From NCBI RefSeq assembly GCF_033958435.1, contig NC_134137.1, positions 252,076,501-252,140,500 on the forward strand: a stretch of DNA of 64,000 bases. The letters run 5' to 3'. Below the pieces are notes generated by a model. The model saw only the letters and a program-made list of their open reading frames with translations. It searched no databases and was not told where the DNA came from. Shown here one piece after another: positions 10,526 to 21,540 of this stretch; the first letter of the stretch is position 1, and every line of letters starts with the position of its first letter. Origin of the DNA: Carettochelys insculpta (Eukaryota; Chordata; Testudines; Carettochelyidae). Position numbers and translations under genes: made by a program.

Positions 10526-12854
10526 ACTATACTCCACAACTTGACATCAAATGAGCTTCCCCAGAGTCTTCCGCATCTCAACAATGTGCAGCACTGTTTC
10601 ACCGTGACGAGTCAGTGTTTGCTACGTTTCCCTATTGGCATTGGAACTTTGATTTGGGAAATTCGCCACAGTTAAGTTTGTTTGCCCGCTGCTAAGGCAC
10701 CACACAGCAGTGCCGTACTCAGAGCAGCTGTGTAGCCTGAGATACTGACAGACCTTTCTGAGTTAGCTGTGCTTCTGGAGGCTACTTCTAAACAGGGTGA
10801 AAAAAAAATCATTCCAACTAGCAACTTGCCCAATAATCATGCGCATGGGTCATCTTTTTGAAAATAGTGGCCCTTCTGTCTTAGCTGCACTTCTTAGGGC
10901 ACATTGTCCAAAGTTACAACCCCCCTGGCTCAGGTTCAATGACCAAGCAGGTCCCCTTCAGCCAACCAGGAACTGTGACAATGGGCTGCCTGAAAGCTTT
11001 TGGGCCAAATATTACTGAACACTCCCATTTCAGTCCCTTTGGTGCACACGTTTTGGCACGTTCCATTCTAGAAAGCTAAACTCTTCTGTTTTTAACCTTT
11101 TCAGTCTTGCCTGCCAGAAGGGGCAGTGGATGCTGTGCAGTGGCTGAGATAAATGCTGAGCAAGCAAGATCAATTGGGGATAATTCAAGACATAATCTCA
11201 ACTCTGAGCTAAACTAAAAGGAGGTTATAAGATTGATTTTGTAAAGCACTGTTGGAGTTGTGAGGGACCTTTGTATCTCAGAGACCACTTGAGAAAATGA
11301 TCCCAAAACTGGGCCATTAACTCTATCCCATCTTCTCTGCATCATAACACATTTCAGCACAATTCTAATAAGCACGTCAATTTTAGACCTCTTTGAAAAT
11401 ACTGCTCAGTCTTACCTACAGCAGAGTGTGCCTTCAGCTGCAAGAAATCTAGCTTGAAGGAGCTGATCACACTCCCGCCTTCCCCGACCCCCTACTATAT
11501 TTCTTACTCTCTCATTATTGATCAGTACCCTCACAACCTGGAAGCTGAGTCAGCTGACCACCTGACCTCCATCCCAGACTCTGTCTGTTGCTCATGAAGT
11601 AAAAGGAAAGCAAATTTTGGCCTCTGAGGGTACAGGCAAGGATTTCAAAGCACATTCCAAAACATTGCCCTCACAACAACATTCAAGGGAGTGGATGGCT
11701 CAGGGGATTTGTTATTATAAACTCAAGGCTATTACGGTTTTAATCCAACATGGAATGGTAATAGGAATGGGACTGACTGCTGGTATGCAGAATGCTGAGA
11801 GCATCATGAGCTGTCTAGTAAATGCACCAACACAGCAGAAACACGAAACACTTGTGGCTGGTGGGTGGAAACATCTGTATCAGAACTGCAAACCCCACTT
11901 TTTAGGCCAAAGGCTTAGCCCACAGTGCCAAAAGAACAGCAGGCCAACATTCTCAGAAGTGATTGCTGAAAAGTGATTGTTTTCAACCAGCTCTACGGGT
12001 GAGTTTGTTTACAAGTACAACAAAAAAGCAAACATTCTACCAGTCAAATTAGTAATACAGTAATGTTTCCACCAATGGCCTGAGGGCATTTAAATTACAT
12101 GTATACCAGTATCCAAAACTGATTAATTTTACGCATTTTATTTTGTGTGTATGTGTATTATATTTGTATGTGTGTATACATATAATCAATAAGAATTGTT
12201 TTCTTCTATTACATCAGGTATGGCAAGTTCCCTAATTGGGCTCTGAGTTGATTCCTACAGTAAACCATGGACTGGGTCATGACTTGAGCATGAAGTCATC
12301 TGCAAGCCCAGAATGGCTTAGCACAGCAGATTGCTGGAGATTAAGTGTTTTTACTCATCCTGGAGGAAACATTTCTCAGATTATATCAATGTAGCTATAG
12401 ACCTTTACATTCCTTCTCCATCCACTGAGAATTTCAGAGTATTACCCATATTTTATAAAGTGGTTTTTAAACTTTTCAACAGTCCTGAAAGGAATATTCA
12501 TCTTTACATAAATTGCTCGCTAGTTGCTAGCGAGATAATAGATGTCATTCTTCAAAGTAGGGATTTGAAGTATATAGTGCAATGTTTTGCCTGAAATATC
12601 AAGCAAGACAAATATTTCATTTATGAATTCACTATAAATAAACCTTCCTAGGCTTTTAAGCCCAGTAGGGTTTCATCTGATAAAGGTTTCTGAAATTCAT
12701 CTGCGGCAAAATGCACAGGGATAGAAAACCAAATTACAGATGGTACCATGCAAAAGAAAAAATAGTGAGTTTAATTCCTCTGTGTTTTCCTTTTCTGTTT
12801 TTTCCTCCATTCCTTTATGGTATGTTTACTCAATGAAGAAATAGACTATACTTA
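10526..12854. other. Unannotated stretch, probably intronic
   Basis: The open frame at 11617-11976 (119 codons) has no recognisable domain. TG-rich microsatellite-like sequence lies around 12145-12180. No exon or mobile element was identified. Confidence 0.4.
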
Positions 12855-13080
12855 GGCTGTGTCTACACTAGACATAACAGTAGATGGCTGATACGTGATT
12901 TTAGCTATGCCAACTGCATTGCTAAAAATCAACTTTTCAGCCATTGACTTCCCTGGCTGTCTTCACAGAAGAAGGTCAACAGGAGCACTCCTTACATCAA
13001 CCTTCCTTAATCCTTGCAGCTCATGAGGAGTTATGAGGTCGACACTGACCCCAGAAAGTGCTGTTTCACACATGCACATG
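12855..13080 (+). mobile_element. Truncated Harbinger-end MITE (family also at 4175 and 61548)
   Basis: The left terminus GGCTGTGTCTACACTAG is followed by ATTTTAGCTATGCCAACTG, GAAGAAGGTCAACAGGAGC and a CAACCTTCCTTAATCCT block. It aligns with the reverse of 4175-4394. The right terminus is not present. Confidence 0.6.
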
Positions 13081-14911
13081 TACTAACTTCATCCTATTTA
13101 AAATATACCCATTCATCCTAGTTCCAAGTAACAAAATCATAGACAATATGATGAGGCCAAAGTCCCAAAATAAAAAAAAGTTTGTGATACCTGTGCACCA
13201 GAAAACAAAACCAAAACCCAACACAACAGAGAAGCTTTGTACTGTGACCACCAGGTCAACTTTAAGGCTAGATTTTGTACTGTATATCAAGTTCCTTATT
13301 CCACAAGAAGTCCCATTAGCTTCAATGGAACCATTTGTGGAACAAGGTACTACTAAGTAGGGTAAGTGACACAGAATTTGGCTCTTAGACTCACAGGATC
13401 AGCCAGAGAACCAGATTTGTTCAGCCAGTCCTGAGGCTGAAGGCCCCAAATGCATTACTCCAATTGATCCAAGGGGGTTGTCAATTCCCTTTGTACCATT
13501 TAAAACAGAAATTTTTACTCAACAGTTTAATAAATTCCATCATCATTTTTCACTATTACAAAATGAGATTTTTTTTTGTAATTATTTAAACACAGGACTT
13601 TTTTGCATTTCCGCATTTAATATTACTTAAGAGGAAAGAAAGATCCCTGGGGTTTCATTTACACTAGAATTCAATCATTACACATTTTTATAAAAGAATA
13701 CAAATCAATTGCTAAATTTCAAAATACAAAAATCAAAGTCCCAGCTGCAAACCATACTGCTTCTACACCCTTTATATGAGTAAGTCCTATGTTTGTGTTC
13801 GTAAACAGGTAGGTAGGTGCACAAATACTCAATCTGAAAGTGCAAATGCCCTTTTTTGTGGCTCATTTGTTGACTGTTGGGTTTTGTGTGCCCACTAGAT
13901 CCACACCCCTCTTTTGGAAACTATGTGCCAATTGTCCTTATGTATAGCCTATGATGACTCTGGACTAGTTGTTTAGGGCCTAATTTTGCGGTCCCTAAGA
14001 ACTGAATGACAATTTTACTTCCCTAGGGAATGCAGGGTTGAGCCCTTGAAAATAGATAAAATATCTTTTCTTTATAAATACGTTGTGGCTTATCTGCTAT
14101 ATTAAGCCATGCAGATGAAAATCTGAAGTAACATCAAGTTCAGAACTTGGAGGAATTAAGATGTTAGGCCATATTTGTAAGTGTGTGACATTCCAATGAA
14201 TTCAACAGAGCTGCTCCTGTTAACCCCAGCTGTGAATCTGGGTTTAAATATTATAGGCAAGAAGTGGTCCTTTTGGAAGACAGCGGGAACAAACGGCTTA
14301 AGCTAAAAGTATGTTCAAATCTCTGCATGGAGAACTTAAAGGTTCTTCACTGTAAGTTTTGTAGTATTGTCAACTTCCATAATTTTATCACAAGTCTTGC
14401 CATACTTGAGGTTTTATGGAAAGCTCCAGTGTTTGGAAATGGGAGAATCTCAGCCTTTATTTATTTAACACAAGTTCCTGGCCCTCATGGTAAAATAGAG
14501 TAGTTTGAAAAAGGGACCTGAAGGCTTTGTGAAGACCCAGGAGACAAAAGAATCCCAAACACTTATTTTTAATGTAAAATATCTGACGTTTTAAATCCTG
14601 TCATCTTTTGGGTCCTGCCTCATGATTTGTAAAATTTTACAGTGACCACCACTGAGAAGTGACTATGGGAGGAAGACATTTGAGTCCAAACCATAAGTAG
14701 TCTTCCTGCTGTAAATGCAATTTTCAGAGGCAGAGGTCTGTAGCACCTCTGGCTTAAAAAAAAAATTACAAGAAAACATTTATCATTAAGGAGTGAAGTT
14801 ACAGATAATTCCTCACAACTAGCTTTTTAGCTAGCCTGATCTAACATATACAGTTTTATTGTCCGGAGAAGAAAAATGGGTGAAAGTGAAAAAAATAAGA
14901 TGGTTACTGAC
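13081..14911. other. Probable intron sequence downstream of the sialyltransferase exon
   Basis: On the minus strand this follows the GT donor at 14911. No second exon and no sialylmotif-like sequence was recognised. Around 13290-13380 there is repeat-like sequence, and the rest is AT-rich and plain. Confidence 0.4.
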
Positions 14912-15056
14912 CTGTGGGAAAAGAGAGAAAGTTGCATTGTCAATAGTGACGGAATGTAAAAATTCCCCATCAAACCAGAGATTCTTTCCCAGGGGAGAGT
15001 TCTGTTTTGTCATAGCAAAGAGTTGATCAGGATCACAACAGTCTTCCAGCAGTTTC
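14912..15056 (-). CDS. ST8SIA1: Internal coding exon of an ST8SIA1-like alpha-2,8-sialyltransferase
   Basis: This is the only host exon recognised. Read on the minus strand, 145 bases give one completing base plus 48 codons without a stop. Blocks EDCCDP, LFAMTK, NSP, DGEFL, TIDN and SLFPQ match, from memory, the stretch of ST8SIA1 between the stem and sialylmotif L. ST8SIA1 is a Golgi type II membrane enzyme that adds an alpha-2,8-linked sialic acid to ganglioside GM3 to make GD3. The exon is bounded by an AG acceptor (15057-15058 on the plus strand, read in reverse) and a GT donor (14910-14911), giving intron phases 2 and 0. An N-glycosylation sequon (N-A-T) lies in the TIDN block, as in the mammalian enzyme. 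The sialylmotifs themselves are encoded by other exons not seen here. Several residues differ from the mammalian protein, so a close paralogue of ST8SIA1 remains possible. Confidence 0.85.
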
Positions 15057-15423
15057 CTAATAGCCGCAACAAAGACAAAGAAAGAAACATACTCATTAGG
15101 GCTCTTATGGGACTTTCGGGGTGAGGCTTCCCATCTTCACCTGAATCTCCACACAGCTGAGACTATGTAGATCTCATATGTTGTTAAGTCAAACCTGAAT
15201 GCAATTCATTCTCCTAATTAAGAGCCACAGAATAGGAGATTTTTTACTCTGAGCATTGATAAGATACATTTAATGGACTACAGGGGGCCTTGCTATAAGT
15301 CCAAGTGATGTTCCTAAATAATGCAACTTACAGTGAAACACTTATAAAGGAGAATCAGTATCCATAAGGAATAATGTAATTATCTTGAGATAGGTTCTCA
15401 ACACACACAGTTCACACGTGTCA

Positions 15424-15540
15424 AAACGAAACAAAAGTCCAGCAGCACTTTAAAGACTAAAAAAAAAATTTATCAGGTGATGAGCTTTCCTGGGATAGAC
15501 CCACTTCTTCAGATCATAGCCATACCAGAACAGACTCCTG
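15424..15540 (-). mobile_element. Penelope-like 3-prime fragment, minus orientation
   Basis: The stretch AAGTCCAGCAGCACTTTAAAG, then a TTTATCAGGTGATGAGCTTTCC block and a GACCCACTTCTTCAGATC block, is the reverse of the tail seen at 38220-38320. The ribozyme-like core is degraded: the strand reads CTGAAGA in place of CTGATGA. Confidence 0.6.
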
Positions 15541-15840
15541 TGGTGCTTGTCCCTGCTGGTTCCCCGCCAGCTCCCTGCCTGTTCCCACAGTTTCCCGCCT
15601 GCTCCCCGCGGCTTCCTGCTGCTCCCCACCTTTCCCTGCTGGCTCCTTGTGAGCTCCCCACCTATTCCCACAGCTCCCCACCCACTCCCCATGGGTCCCT
15701 GCAGCTCCCTGCAGTTCTCCACTGCTCCCCTGGCTAACTGCCAGCTCCCCCTGATTCATCCCAGCTCCCCACAGCTCCCCACCAGTCCCCCATAACTTCA
15801 GGGCTCGCTTCCAGGGCCCCTGCCCTACAGCACCTGCCAC
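15540..15840. repeat. Pyrimidine-rich imperfect tandem array
   Basis: Units such as GCTCCCCAC, GCTCCCTGC and AGCTCCCC repeat irregularly over 300 bp, interrupted by TTCCC. Both strands are open in several frames only because of this composition. It is probably the expanded interior of the surrounding transposon. Confidence 0.6.
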
Positions 15841-16006
15841 CCAGCCACCACAAAGCGCTGCTATTTTCCTGGCTTTTGGTCCCTCAGCCCCTAAGCAACG
15901 TAAGTGTGGATCAGTGCAACTTACAATGAATATGCTTTCCTGAATTAATTAATGACTTTTCTGTGAAACGACTTACAGAGACACGACTTACATTGAGGAC
16001 CCCCTG

Positions 16007-18017
16007 TACTTAGAGAACAATATACTTGGAAATTCAAATTCTAACCCAATGAGTTTGCAATGATTACTGCACTTGCAGAGGAACTAATAATTGTGATTTT
16101 GTTATGGACATTCTTGGAGAAAGCTAGTCCAGAACTTTCCATCCAGTTTCCTTTTTCTTTGTAAAAATGGGAACAGTTTTTAGCAAAAAATATGCCAATT
16201 TGCCCCTACTTCTAATTGGCAAACATAAAAACCACAGGTCTATAGTACTCTTGTAAGAGTCCAAGGCCTGGGAATGGAGGAAGTTTTCAAGCTATTATTT
16301 AATTACATGAAAGTTAAATACAGAGTTTTATTGTTTATTGTCAGGCCTGTGTAAAACCCCACAACTGAATACTCGCATATTATGGGAAAGTTGAGACCCA
16401 ACTCCTAATTTATCAGTTCACATTTTAATTACTTAAAAATCCTTGTGCTACTTTCCCAGCTCCTGCTCCCTGATTGATAATCCATCTTGGATAACTGCAT
16501 TATGCAATAATGTGTATGGGCCACGTAGTTTTAATGGGATAAAATTTTTGTATCATTGGGCACTATCAAACAAATATTGTGTTCCACTCAAGAGGCAGTA
16601 GGTTTTTATAAGAGGACAAGGTCTCCTAGCTACCATATTTGAGACCAATTCTGCAGGTGCTAGAAAGAGTAATCCTTACTGATAGGATCTCAGCCTTAAC
16701 CCTGTAAGAAATGTTCTCCAGTATCAGTGCCACCATTTGCAATAGGGTTGTTGGGTGCTTTAATATCACAAAATTGCACAAAAAAGCATGATCTCTGCAT
16801 TGAAGCAAACAAGCATTGACCTCACCACAGTCTTCCAACTGCACCCCTGAGTGGGGCGAAAGGGGGTGATGATTGCTTTGTGATTAAACAGTTCTGACCC
16901 TTAGCAAGCTGGACAAACCATATTTGGGACTCCAGTTTACCTAAACTCCAGACACTCCAGCTGAGTTTTGAACCTTTTATTGTATGTTAATACACAATTA
17001 TTATGTTTGTTTCCATTTTTTTCCAAAAAAATGATACTGAAGATCCATAATCCCCATGTTTCTTGAGTGCTTGCAAAAAAGTAAGACACACCTGCAATGG
17101 TGACCAGAGAGTGTTTATATTAATTTCTCAGAGCCAGAAATAGAAATACAACTCTGAGGAGTGGCTTGAGCCAATGATTTATTTTAGAAAAGAGCCATTA
17201 AACAGATTGAGCCAGAGCCTGAGTGCTGTCATTGGCACCTGGCTGAATAATTGAGGGTAAACACACAATATAAATTATTAAAACTTGTTAATATTTTATG
17301 AGCAATTTTTGTTAAAAACAGCCTTTATTCAAAAATGAAAAATTTCCCCCCAAAACACCTTTTCTCTTTTTTTTTGCATTTGCAACAGTTTACACAACTT
17401 TATCAAAACATGTTAAAAATGTTTATCAAAACAATGTTTAAATATGTTTAGTTACTAAACTTCTGGTGGCTCTCAGTAAATGAAAAATGCCCAGAACTAT
17501 TTCAATAACATTTGCCAAAAATTTTAATTAAAGTAGCCCTAATACTAAAATGGATCTATTTTGAACCTGGTAAAATGGAAACAGCTTCAAAATGTTTCAC
17601 AATTTAAAAATAGAAAGCGACTTTCTGCATTCCAGTTATGCTTTATTTCTCAAGTTCTGACTGGGACATTGATTTACTTGCTTTGATGCTCTTGCTACTG
17701 GTGTACTATCTCCCAGACTACCAGAGAGCAGCCTGTTGAAGAAAACAAGAGAAAGAAATTCAGTTGCTCACAGTTCACAAATACTCTGTGAAATTTGTGG
17801 CTCTGTAGTATTTGGTAAGAGTCCAAGGACTGAAAACTTATAGGAATAATAAGAATAGAAAACTTTGGAAGAGGTGCAGATAACTCCAGGTTTCAGGAAT
17901 AAATCAACCTCTCACTGACAGGAGTTAGGAGGAAATTTTCTCTCAAGCAGGCTACCCAATAACGGCAACGTTTTCCTGAAACTTCTGAAGCAGCTAATAT
18001 TGACCATTCTTAGAACT
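16007..18017. other. Unannotated stretch, probably first intron
   Basis: The sequence is AT-rich. The frame at 16626-16844 on the minus strand has no recognisable domain. No repeat class could be assigned with confidence. Confidence 0.4.
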
Positions 18018-18281
18018 TAGCTACACTTAAAACGCTACAGTACTACAGTTGCACTGCTGAAGCACTTCAGCGTAGACCCCTACCTACACTGATGGAAGGG
18101 CGTCTTCCATCATTCCATCCACCTCCCCAAAAGCCAGCAGCTATGTCAATGGAAGGATTCTTCCATCAACCTAGCGCTGTCTACACAAGGGTTTACACAG
18201 GCTTAACTACACTGCTCAGGGCACAGACTGTTTACATTCCCAAATGTAATTAAACCTATGTAATTTTCTGATATAGACCAG
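18018..18281. mobile_element. Diverged MITE with TAGCTACACTTAAAACGCTACAG-type end
   Basis: The left part (AGCTACACTTAAAACGCTAC) resembles the left end of the repeat at 61225 and a piece near 60025. Internal GTAGACCCCTACC and GCTGTCTACACAAGGG blocks recall the Harbinger-end MITEs. The termini are poorly kept and the family is uncertain. Confidence 0.4.
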
Positions 18282-18326
18282 AGGTCTGTGATAAGATACT
18301 AAGCTCACTGGGCCACTAGTCTGATT

Positions 18327-18750
18327 GGCTATGTCTCAGTACAGCAATCCATTGACAGCAGTTACTGTTGGAAGAGATCATCCAGCAAAACTTCTGTCAA
18401 CAGATCATGTCCACACACAAAAGTGGATCAAAAGAGCAAACAGCTCTGTCAACAGAGAGTGGCCAGACTGCCTGGCTGCTCTCTTGACAGAACAGTCAAC
18501 CAGAAGTTCAGCAAAAAGTGCTACCCATTGAACCAGAATCCCTGTGTTAGCAGAGGGCCCCTGGAGCATCTACGTGGGTTTTTTGTCAACAGCAAACTGT
18601 TGACAAAGGCGTTATTTCTCATCTCAGAGAGGCAGAACACTGTCAGCGGAAGTGCTGAGTTTTGTTGACAGACTCTCAACAAAATGCATTTTGTGTGTAG
18701 ACGCTCCACGAATGTTGTTGACAAAAGCCCAGTTTTGTCAACGAAACCCA
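18327..18750. mobile_element. Harbinger-end MITE rich in TTGTCAAC motifs, right end lost
   Basis: The left end GGCTATGTCTCAGTACAGC leads into many copies of TGTTGACA, TTGTCAAC and CTGTCAACAGA in both orientations, and a TGTGTAGACGCTCCACG block near 18692. The layout parallels the MITE at 20272-20689 with the motif TTGTCAAC replacing TTCGAAAG. The right terminus is missing. Confidence 0.55.
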
Positions 18751-18994
18751 CTCATGGAGATGTTGCATTATGTTAATTTCTGTATTTCCACATATACCGA
18801 GTGGTTGGGGTGAGGTTTTCAATCTCTCACCACTACATGGAACCTCCATCCCAGAGCTGTAATTACTGGAATGCTTGAGATTTTAAAACAACTACAAGAG
18901 GTTTAAAATCACTCACGGAATCACATTTTAAAAAACTGCTTAGGATAGGTATGGAATATAATGTTATTCACTCTAGAAAACACTCTTTCAGTTC

Positions 18995-19165
18995 AGGAGA
19001 TGTGAGTTCATTTCCTGTCTCTGCGGTAGAGATTGTATGTGACCTTGGATAAGTCGCTTAACTACTTAATGATTCGAAGTTTCCCCCACTTTTTTTCCCC
19101 TATCTTTCCTATTCTATTTATACTATAAATTCTTCAAGGTAGACACTCTTTCCTAGAGGAATGAT
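18995..19165 (+). repeat. MIR-type SINE
   Basis: The blocks GTTCATTTCCTGTCTCTGC, TGTGACCTTGGATAAGTCGC and TTCTTCAAGGTAGACACTC appear in the order expected for a diverged MIR-like element. Confidence 0.55.
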
Positions 19166-19397
19166 CATGAGATGAGATCTCAAATAAGACCTTTCAGAGT
19201 GATTATATTATTAAAAAAAACCCATAGCTCAGAGCCTCTAGTTCTCATCTTCAGTGGAAATCTGGTCTGAGTGCCAGCAGCAGTTAAAATAGATACATAT
19301 ATCAGTGAAACCAAAAATGAAGTGTTTCATATTCATGAGCAAGATCATCAGCTTGTGTAACTGGTATAATTCTATTGGAGCTACACTGCTTTACACC

Positions 19398-19504
19398 AAA
19401 ACAAAAAAGCAATCCAGTAGCACTTTAAAGACTAACAAAATACCACTGGACTGCATTTTTGTTTTGATAGTATATAGACTGGCACAGCTATCTCTCTGTT
19501 ACTG
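19398..19504 (+). mobile_element. Minimal Penelope-like unit (inverted tail plus direct tail)
   Basis: The inverted tail AAAACAAAAAAGCAATCCAG ends in TTTAAAGACTAAC. It is followed immediately by the direct tail ACCACTGGACTGCATTTTTG and a GACTGGCACAGCTATCTCTCTG block. Flanks GCTTTACACCA (left) and GATTTATACCA (right) may be a diverged target duplication. There is no ribozyme core in this copy. Confidence 0.6.
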
Positions 19505-20271
19505 ATTTATACCAGCTGAGGCCTTTGTAGACATTTTTCCTCACCATTTAACCACAGTCCTGTAAATAAATTTTCTGTAAGATTCATCTTCCCAAAAGAA
19601 CTGATATTGTAGTGTTTCTTGTTAGAACTGGAAGACTTGAAAAATGTCAGCTGTGTTGCATATGTTATTAAAGCCTGCCATTGTTTTTATCTTGTTCATC
19701 ACACCAGAAATTATCCATTCCTCTGCCAACACTGTAAGTGGCTTGACTATAACTCGGCATTGTATTATAACAAAATGCTTTGAGAGAGACAAGTTATAAG
19801 CAAGCTTATGTGTAATTTTACTTGAACTGTGCCACCTAATCATATCCAAGGAATAATTACACAAACACAGAACTGGTAGACTGTATTCACCTAACATATA
19901 TTTCCTGGTATATGGAACACTTAAGAGATGCAATATTAACTTGTTCAGTGTTTCTCTGACAAATCTTTTGGGAACGTGACTTTTTATTAAAAGACAATAT
20001 GCTGCCAGATAGGCTTATTTTTAGCACTCAAGAGCCAAACACCAACCCAATTCAATGGTTTACTGATTTGCAGCTGATCTGAATTGAGAATTTTAAGGGT
20101 TTCAGACACCTCTAGGCTTCTATCCTGGATTCCCAGCATGAAAGCTCTTCTTACTTCAATAAGAAATAAATACCACCATCCAAATTTCTTTAGAAAAAAG
20201 AACTTTTCCAGTAATAAACCCACACTTTGTCAGCCGCCCAACTTGGAGGTATTCCAACCTGTGCTCCGACA
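19505..20271. other. Unannotated stretch
   Basis: Open frames at 19622-19933 and 19987-20223 (minus) have no recognisable domain. No repeat was identified. Confidence 0.35.
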
Positions 20272-20689
20272 GGCTGCGTCTATACTAGCCAGTTCTTTCA
20301 AAATAATTCTTGAGAGAAGGGGCTCTTTTGAAATATCCAGCAGAGCATCTACACACAAAAAGCATTGTGGCAGTCCTTTCATAAGTGCTCTTCCTTTCCC
20401 ATTTCAGGGAGAGCACCTTCTTTCAAAAGCTTCTTTCAAAAGAAAATGTGTGTAGACGCTCCGTAGGCCCTTTTTCCCAATTGAACAGCCCACAAGGCCC
20501 TGATTTTTTGATCCTTGGCCCATTCTTTCGATAGAGTGGGGGGCTGTGTGTACACCCTCTTTCAAAAGAGCAGATCACTCTTTTGATCCACTTTTTTGTG
20601 TGTGGATGCACTCTTTTGAACTAAGTTCTTTCGGAAGAGATCTTCCAGAAGGGCTTCTTTCGAAAGATTGCTGTAGTGTAGACGTAGCC
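20272..20689. mobile_element. 418-bp Harbinger-end MITE with repeated TTCGAAAG/CTTTTGAAAG motifs
   Basis: The left terminus is GGCTGCGTCTATACTAGCC and the right is GTAGTGTAGACGTAGCC. The interior has repeated TTTCAAAAGA and TTTCGATAGA-type motifs and a GTGTGTAGACGCTCCG block (20448). The flanking trinucleotides are ACA and ATC, so a duplication is not clear. The MITE at 50109-50530 has the same design. Confidence 0.75.
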
Positions 20690-21540
20690 ATCGCATTCAA
20701 AAACTATAAAGCCAGAGGAAACCAGTTTGATCACCTAGTCTAAGAAGCTGCAAAACACGGCCATAAATTTTCCCTGAATTGATTCCTGTTTGAATAAAGC
20801 ATATCTTTCAAAAAGAAACCCACCCAATACCGATTTTAAAAATTGCCAGCGATGAAGAATTCACCAGGAATTTGGTAAATTGTTCCAGTGGTTAGTTACT
20901 CTCACTGTTAAAATTTTGAAGCTTATTTCCAAACTGAATTTTTCCAGCTTCATCTTCCAGCTGGTAGATGGTGACACACCTTTCTCTGATAGCTTGAAGA
21001 GAGTGCTGTACTATTCTGGGAACGACTTAGCTATCTCTGAACAACTTCTTTAGATTTTGAAACCACTACAGGTGACAGAACAATGATGTTTCTTTTTCAG
21101 AAATGCTCAATGTGTCACAGAACGTTGATATAAGAAACATTACAGCTCCAAATTTCTGCAGGCCGAACTCTTCTATTCGAACACATACAGCATTGGTAGC
21201 AGCAATCTGAGCTTCCCCACAAAGACCTTCCCAGGAACATCAACTCTGATTTAGAAAGGTCATTTCTCAAGATGAAATGGTTGTAGTTCTTGGCTTCTGG
21301 ACTTTCGAATAACTCCTGATTGTTTATCTACGGCACAGACTTCGGGACTTGTTTGGACAGTGAATCGCTGTGCTGTAAGACAGGATATGAATGGACAAGC
21401 TTGCCATGTGTGAGCATTGCTACAGGCAAGCCATACTCCAGGACTTTCAATACAATGGAGCAGTGTACACCCAAGGTGTTACTGAGCAGCAAGTTAGTGC
21501 ACTGTAGAGTCACATCCTGGCTTGCCACACAGTAATTCAT
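20690..21540. other. Unannotated stretch
   Basis: Frames at 21320-21540 overlap on both strands and show no domain. No mobile element was recognised. Confidence 0.35.

Larger units (their letters stand above)
15281..16006. mobile_element. 726-bp Tc1/mariner (pogo/Tigger-like) element with nested insertions
   Basis: The left terminus is CAGGGGGCCTTGCTATAAGT and the right terminus mirrors CAGGGGGTCCTCAATGTAAG. TA flanks both ends (15279-15280 and 16007-16008). Inside are a Penelope-like fragment (15424-15540) and a pyrimidine-rich repeat array (15540-15840). It lies only 225 bp from the sialyltransferase exon. No transposase frame was seen. Confidence 0.7.

Noticed and set aside
1..14911. Further sialyltransferase exons (sialylmotif L or S)
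   Set aside because: I looked for the AVVGNGG-type motif on the minus strand and did not find it. These exons probably lie outside the window.
15540..15840. Regular spacing of GCTCCCC units as a CRISPR-like array
   Set aside because: Units are short, irregular and without unique spacers, and the context is a vertebrate transposon.
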